This document shows positions 46,443-48,591 of a stretch of DNA of 48,591 bases, piece after piece. How positions within the stretch are numbered: position 1 is the first letter of the stretch; each line of letters opens with the position of its first letter. Origin of the DNA: a virus; IMG/VR virus record IMGVR_UViG_3300036851_000128, positions 1 to 48,591 of that record, one strand, 5' to 3'. The notes beneath the pieces are model-generated. The model worked only from the letters and a program-made list of their open reading frames with translations. It ran no database searches and had not been told where the DNA came from. Both the position numbers and the translations under genes were made by a program.

Positions 46443-46500
46443 GGACGGGCGCCAATCCCCCGCGCCCGTCCCGAGGATGAGAGTTCAACACGGAAACGTG
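46443..46500 (+). promoter_or_regulatory. Two hairpins in leader of 46514 gene
   Basis: GGACGGGCGC (46443-46452) and GCGCCCGTCC (46462-46471) form a 10-bp stem; CACG-GAAA-CGTG (46489-46500) is a GNRA tetraloop directly before the SD GGGAGCG. The gap is 77 bp. They may reduce transcription between the ParB-like pair and the small genes. Confidence 0.55.
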
Positions 46501-46513
46501 AAGGGAGCGAACG

Positions 46514-46822
46514 ATGGCGGAAATCCAGCTAGCGCCGCAGTACGAGACTGGCATCGTCGGTAACGGCGGCATGCGCTACAACATCCAGATGGCGCGGGAT
46601 GCGGCGGGTTGCTGGCATCAGCGCCACATTTGGTTCCGTGACGACTATCGCGGTGAGCACAATCCGCCCTTAATCGATCCGTGGATTGTGAGCGGCACGG
46701 GCCGCACGGGTCCCGAAAGTCACTACAAACCGGTTTCGACGATCGCCGCTGGTTGCTGCGCTACCTGCCACCAGAGCGATTGCTCTTGCTCTGCGAAGCA
46801 ATGGCTTGGGGTCTCCGCATAA
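46514..46822 (+). CDS. Phage protein with C-terminal cysteine cluster, 102 aa
   Basis: 102 residues. GNGGMRYNIQMARDAAGCWHQRHIWFRDDYRGEHNPP and a C-terminal CCATCHQSDCSCS cluster (five cysteines and one histidine) likely bind zinc. SD AAGGGAGC. Its stop overlaps the next start by one base (TAATG). Function unknown. Confidence 0.72.
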   Translation: MAEIQLAPQYETGIVGNGGMRYNIQMARDAAGCWHQRHIWFRDDYRGEHNPPLIDPWIVSGTGRTGPESHYKPVSTIAAGCCATCHQSDCSCSAKQWLGVSA

Positions 46823-47160
46823 TGCCGACCTCCCCCACCATCGCCGACATACTGGACGCTGCGGCTGATCTGATCGAGCCGGAAGGCGCTTGGACGCAGG
46901 GCGTGCTCGGCCGCGATGAGCGGGGGTGCATCCTTACGTCCAACGAACTCGGACGCGCAGTGAGCTTCTGCGCAGCCGGTGCGATCCAGCGTGCCGCAGG
47001 GCTCCCTTTCCAAACTCCGGAAGGCGCTCACCGCTTCGTCCGCAAGGTGATCGGCAGGAAGGAAATTGGCTATTGGAACGACCGCCCGCGCCGCACGCAA
47101 GCCGAAGTAGTTGCCAAGCTGCGCGAGGCCGCCGCCCTTGCCCGCGCAGGTGCATCATGA
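46822..47160 (+). CDS. DUF6197-like phage protein, 112 aa
   Basis: 112 residues. ADILDAAADLIEPEGAWTQGVLG and VSFCAAGAIQRAAG follow the DUF6197 pattern of small phage and plasmid proteins of unknown function. Start at ATG 46822, which shares a base with the previous stop. ATGA overlap with the next gene. Confidence 0.75.
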   Translation: MPTSPTIADILDAAADLIEPEGAWTQGVLGRDERGCILTSNELGRAVSFCAAGAIQRAAGLPFQTPEGAHRFVRKVIGRKEIGYWNDRPRRTQAEVVAKLREAAALARAGAS

Positions 47161-47366
47161 ACTGGCACCTATCCCCCGAAGCGCTGGTGGAACTGCTCTG
47201 GTGCCCGTCCTGCGAAGAGCATGTCGAGACGAACCACGGCGAGTGTGTCCAGTGCGATGCGGTGCTCGATCCCGACGCTTTCCGCGACTGGTGGTGGAGC
47301 GATCAGCGCGGATGGTCGGCTGCTTTTGCTCGCGGTGCCGAGCCTTACCCGATTTGGAAGGAATAG
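47157..47366 (+). CDS. Small zinc-ribbon protein, 69 aa
   Basis: 69 residues with CPSC and CVQC pairs (LLWCPSCEEHVETNHGECVQCDAVLD), a four-cysteine zinc site. The C-terminus is Trp-rich (DWWWSDQRGWSAAF). ATGA overlap with the preceding gene. Probably an accessory zinc protein. Confidence 0.72.
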   Translation: MNWHLSPEALVELLWCPSCEEHVETNHGECVQCDAVLDPDAFRDWWWSDQRGWSAAFARGAEPYPIWKE

Positions 47367-47369
47367 ACC

Positions 47370-47663
47370 ATGGACGTCAAGGATTTCAGCGGCTCGGCAG
47401 ATACGCCGCACCCCGCCGACTACATCACCCAACTCGGTACGCCGAAGACGCTTGAACAGGCAATAGCCGAGCGCAACGCTTGGGTCGAGTCGGCTGCGAT
47501 GTTTTCTCGCAACGAAGAATATTACCGCGGGCTCGTTGTTCAGATCGGCGAGATGTTCGGCGAGGCGGCGTACATCGCCGACGACGGCAGCCGCTCTCAG
47601 GACGTGCTTTGCGCCAAGGTGCCTGAGCTTGTTCGCGCTGCTGTTCCCATGGGCGCCGCATGA
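47370..47663 (+). CDS. Hypothetical phage protein, 97 aa
   Basis: 97 residues: TLEQAIAERNAWVESAAMFSRNEEYYRGLVVQIGEMFGEAAYIADDGSRSQDVL, a pattern known from small phage proteins of unknown function. Starts 3 bases after the previous stop. Confidence 0.75.
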   Translation: MDVKDFSGSADTPHPADYITQLGTPKTLEQAIAERNAWVESAAMFSRNEEYYRGLVVQIGEMFGEAAYIADDGSRSQDVLCAKVPELVRAAVPMGAA

Positions 47664-47752
47664 CCCACCCCAGCCCCATCAACGGCGAAAGAACGAAGCT
47701 CGCACGCGACATCGCTGCGGCGCTGGCAACACCTAGCAGAAAGGCTGCGTGA
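47660..47752 (+). CDS. Tiny ORF, 30 aa
   Basis: 30 codons: MTHPSPINGERTKLARDIAA then ALATPSRKAA. It begins in an ATGA overlap and ends one base before the HNH start. Basic and helical. Coding uncertain; supported only by its coupling. Confidence 0.45.
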   Translation: MTHPSPINGERTKLARDIAAALATPSRKAA

Positions 47753-47753
47753 G

Positions 47754-48176
47754 ATGGCTGAGATTCCGCGCACACCCGGTTATCGAGTCACCGTCGAGGG
47801 GCGCGTCTTTTCGGTCGCGTCCAATTGGCGGGGCTACGGCGAACGACTGATGTGTCAAACGCCGAACGCTGACGGATACCCTTCGGTACGGCTCATGATC
47901 AACGGCAAGCGGAAGCGCATAGCGGTTCACCGGCTTGTAGCCCGCGATTTTCTTCCGTCGCGCCCCTCGCCTGTCCATGAGGTTCGCCACCTTGACGGCG
48001 ACAAGACCAACCCTGCGGCGTGGAATCTCGCGTGGGGAACACCGAAGGAAAATGCTGACGACCGCGAGCGGTACGGGCGCACTTCACGAGGCGAACGCCA
48101 TAGCGAAGCGATCAAAGCCAGCTTGTGGAAGTCTCCACATCCGAACCACCAAAGCGCGGAGAGTCGTAATGCCTAA
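47754..48176 (+). CDS. NUMOD4-HNH endonuclease
   Basis: 140 residues. GYRVTVEGRVFSVASN is a NUMOD4-like DNA-binding motif; VHRLVARDFLP...VRHLDGDKTNPAAWNLAWGTPKENADD is the HNH core (H, D, N). Such genes behave as homing nucleases or DNA nicking enzymes. Overlaps the next gene by 8 bp. Confidence 0.85.
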   Translation: MAEIPRTPGYRVTVEGRVFSVASNWRGYGERLMCQTPNADGYPSVRLMINGKRKRIAVHRLVARDFLPSRPSPVHEVRHLDGDKTNPAAWNLAWGTPKENADDRERYGRTSRGERHSEAIKASLWKSPHPNHQSAESRNA

Positions 48177-48543
48177 AGCGAACCCGACTCCGGGGCCGTG
48201 GTGCGTCCATCCCCATTTCGCCTATGTCGTGCCACTCGCGCACGCTGAACGCCCGATTGGCGGTGCCGAGGACGATGCTTACGACTTGGCGCACTACGCC
48301 CAAGAGATTTGCGCGCTGCACATGCCGGACAGGCACCGCAGCGAGGACGAGAGCTATGCCAACGCCCGCCTGATCGCCGCTGCGCCTGATCTGCTGAAGG
48401 CGCTGGAAAGCGTCCGCGATTGGGTAGCCGACGCTGCCGAGCGGAAGTCGTATTTCTCGCAAGCCGACGCCTCGATTGTGGAACTGGCGCAAGCTGATCT
48501 GGTGCGCATCGACGCCGCCCTTTCCAAAACACGGGGGCAGTGA
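48169..48543 (+). CDS. NARLIAAAPDLL-type phage protein, 124 aa
   Basis: 124 residues. The phrase ANARLIAAAPDLLKALE is a hallmark of a widespread small phage protein family of unknown function. The gene is complete here; its last 26 codons are repeated at the start of the window (up to base 79). Its stop overlaps the next gene (TGATG). Confidence 0.82.
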   Translation: MPKANPTPGPWCVHPHFAYVVPLAHAERPIGGAEDDAYDLAHYAQEICALHMPDRHRSEDESYANARLIAAAPDLLKALESVRDWVADAAERKSYFSQADASIVELAQADLVRIDAALSKTRGQ

Positions 48544-48591
48544 TGGCTGAGAGATACACTGTAGAGGACGGGCTCAACTGGCTTGGCGTCG
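48465..48591. repeat. 127-bp direct repeat, right copy
   Basis: Exact copy of bases 1-127. Removing one copy gives a 48,464-bp circle in which the rightward early operon is continuous across the junction. A length of 127 equals a commonly used maximum assembly k-mer, which fits an artefactual overlap; that reading is inference. Confidence 0.97.

Overview
The window looks like the complete genome of a temperate, tailed DNA phage. The first 127 bases recur exactly as the last 127, so the unique circular length is 48,464 bp; the repeat is more likely an assembly overlap of a circular or headful-packaged molecule than a biological terminal repeat. The tail and packaging genes are of the short-tailed P22 type: a P22-like portal, gp4-like and gp10-like tail accessory and DNA-stabilisation proteins, and a four-gene ejection cassette. 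High GC, many GTG starts, TGATG/ATGA gene overlaps and a tRNA-Cys fragment of alphaproteobacterial type suggest an alphaproteobacterial host, possibly Sphingomonadales. The host call is inference.

Layout. (1) Immunity, 43.7-44.95 kb: a LexA/CI-like repressor (44260-44856) lies between two divergent promoters. Each promoter carries the same 16-bp palindromic operator between its -35 and -10. (2) Rightward early operon, 44.95 kb through the circular junction to 10.5 kb: a ParB/Srx-like protein, many small phage proteins, an HNH nuclease, then a recombination block (coiled-coil protein, Rad52-like annealase, SSB, HNH/DUF968-like protein, NinB), a Xis-like protein and tyrosine integrase, a candidate attP with a tRNA-Cys fragment, and a TnpB-like nuclease. 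(3) Leftward early operon, 43.4-38.8 kb: regulators, a GP88-family protein, RusA, a DnaA domain IV-like miniprotein and a lambda O-like initiator whose gene contains four iterons, followed by a candidate replication partner. (4) Leftward late region, 38.8-10.6 kb: small and large terminase, portal, GroES-like protein, scaffold, capsid, head and tail genes, ejection proteins including an M15-type hydrolase, a modular fibre/esterase/lectin set, then lysis (M15 endolysin, membrane proteins, Rz with Rz1 nested inside). It ends in a second TnpB-like nuclease that converges on the rightward early operon.

Working together: CI would silence both early promoters in the lysogen. Induction would turn on integrase/excision, recombination and replication, then the late leftward operon. 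The most unusual elements are two lone, catalytically intact TnpB-like nucleases without TnpA, each with a hairpin at its stop codon; an EndoVII-type nuclease whose ribosome binding site lies inside a terminator stem; a gene overprinted on the portal C-terminus; and several strongly structured intergenic elements. No CRISPR array, complete tRNA, rRNA or reverse transcriptase was seen.
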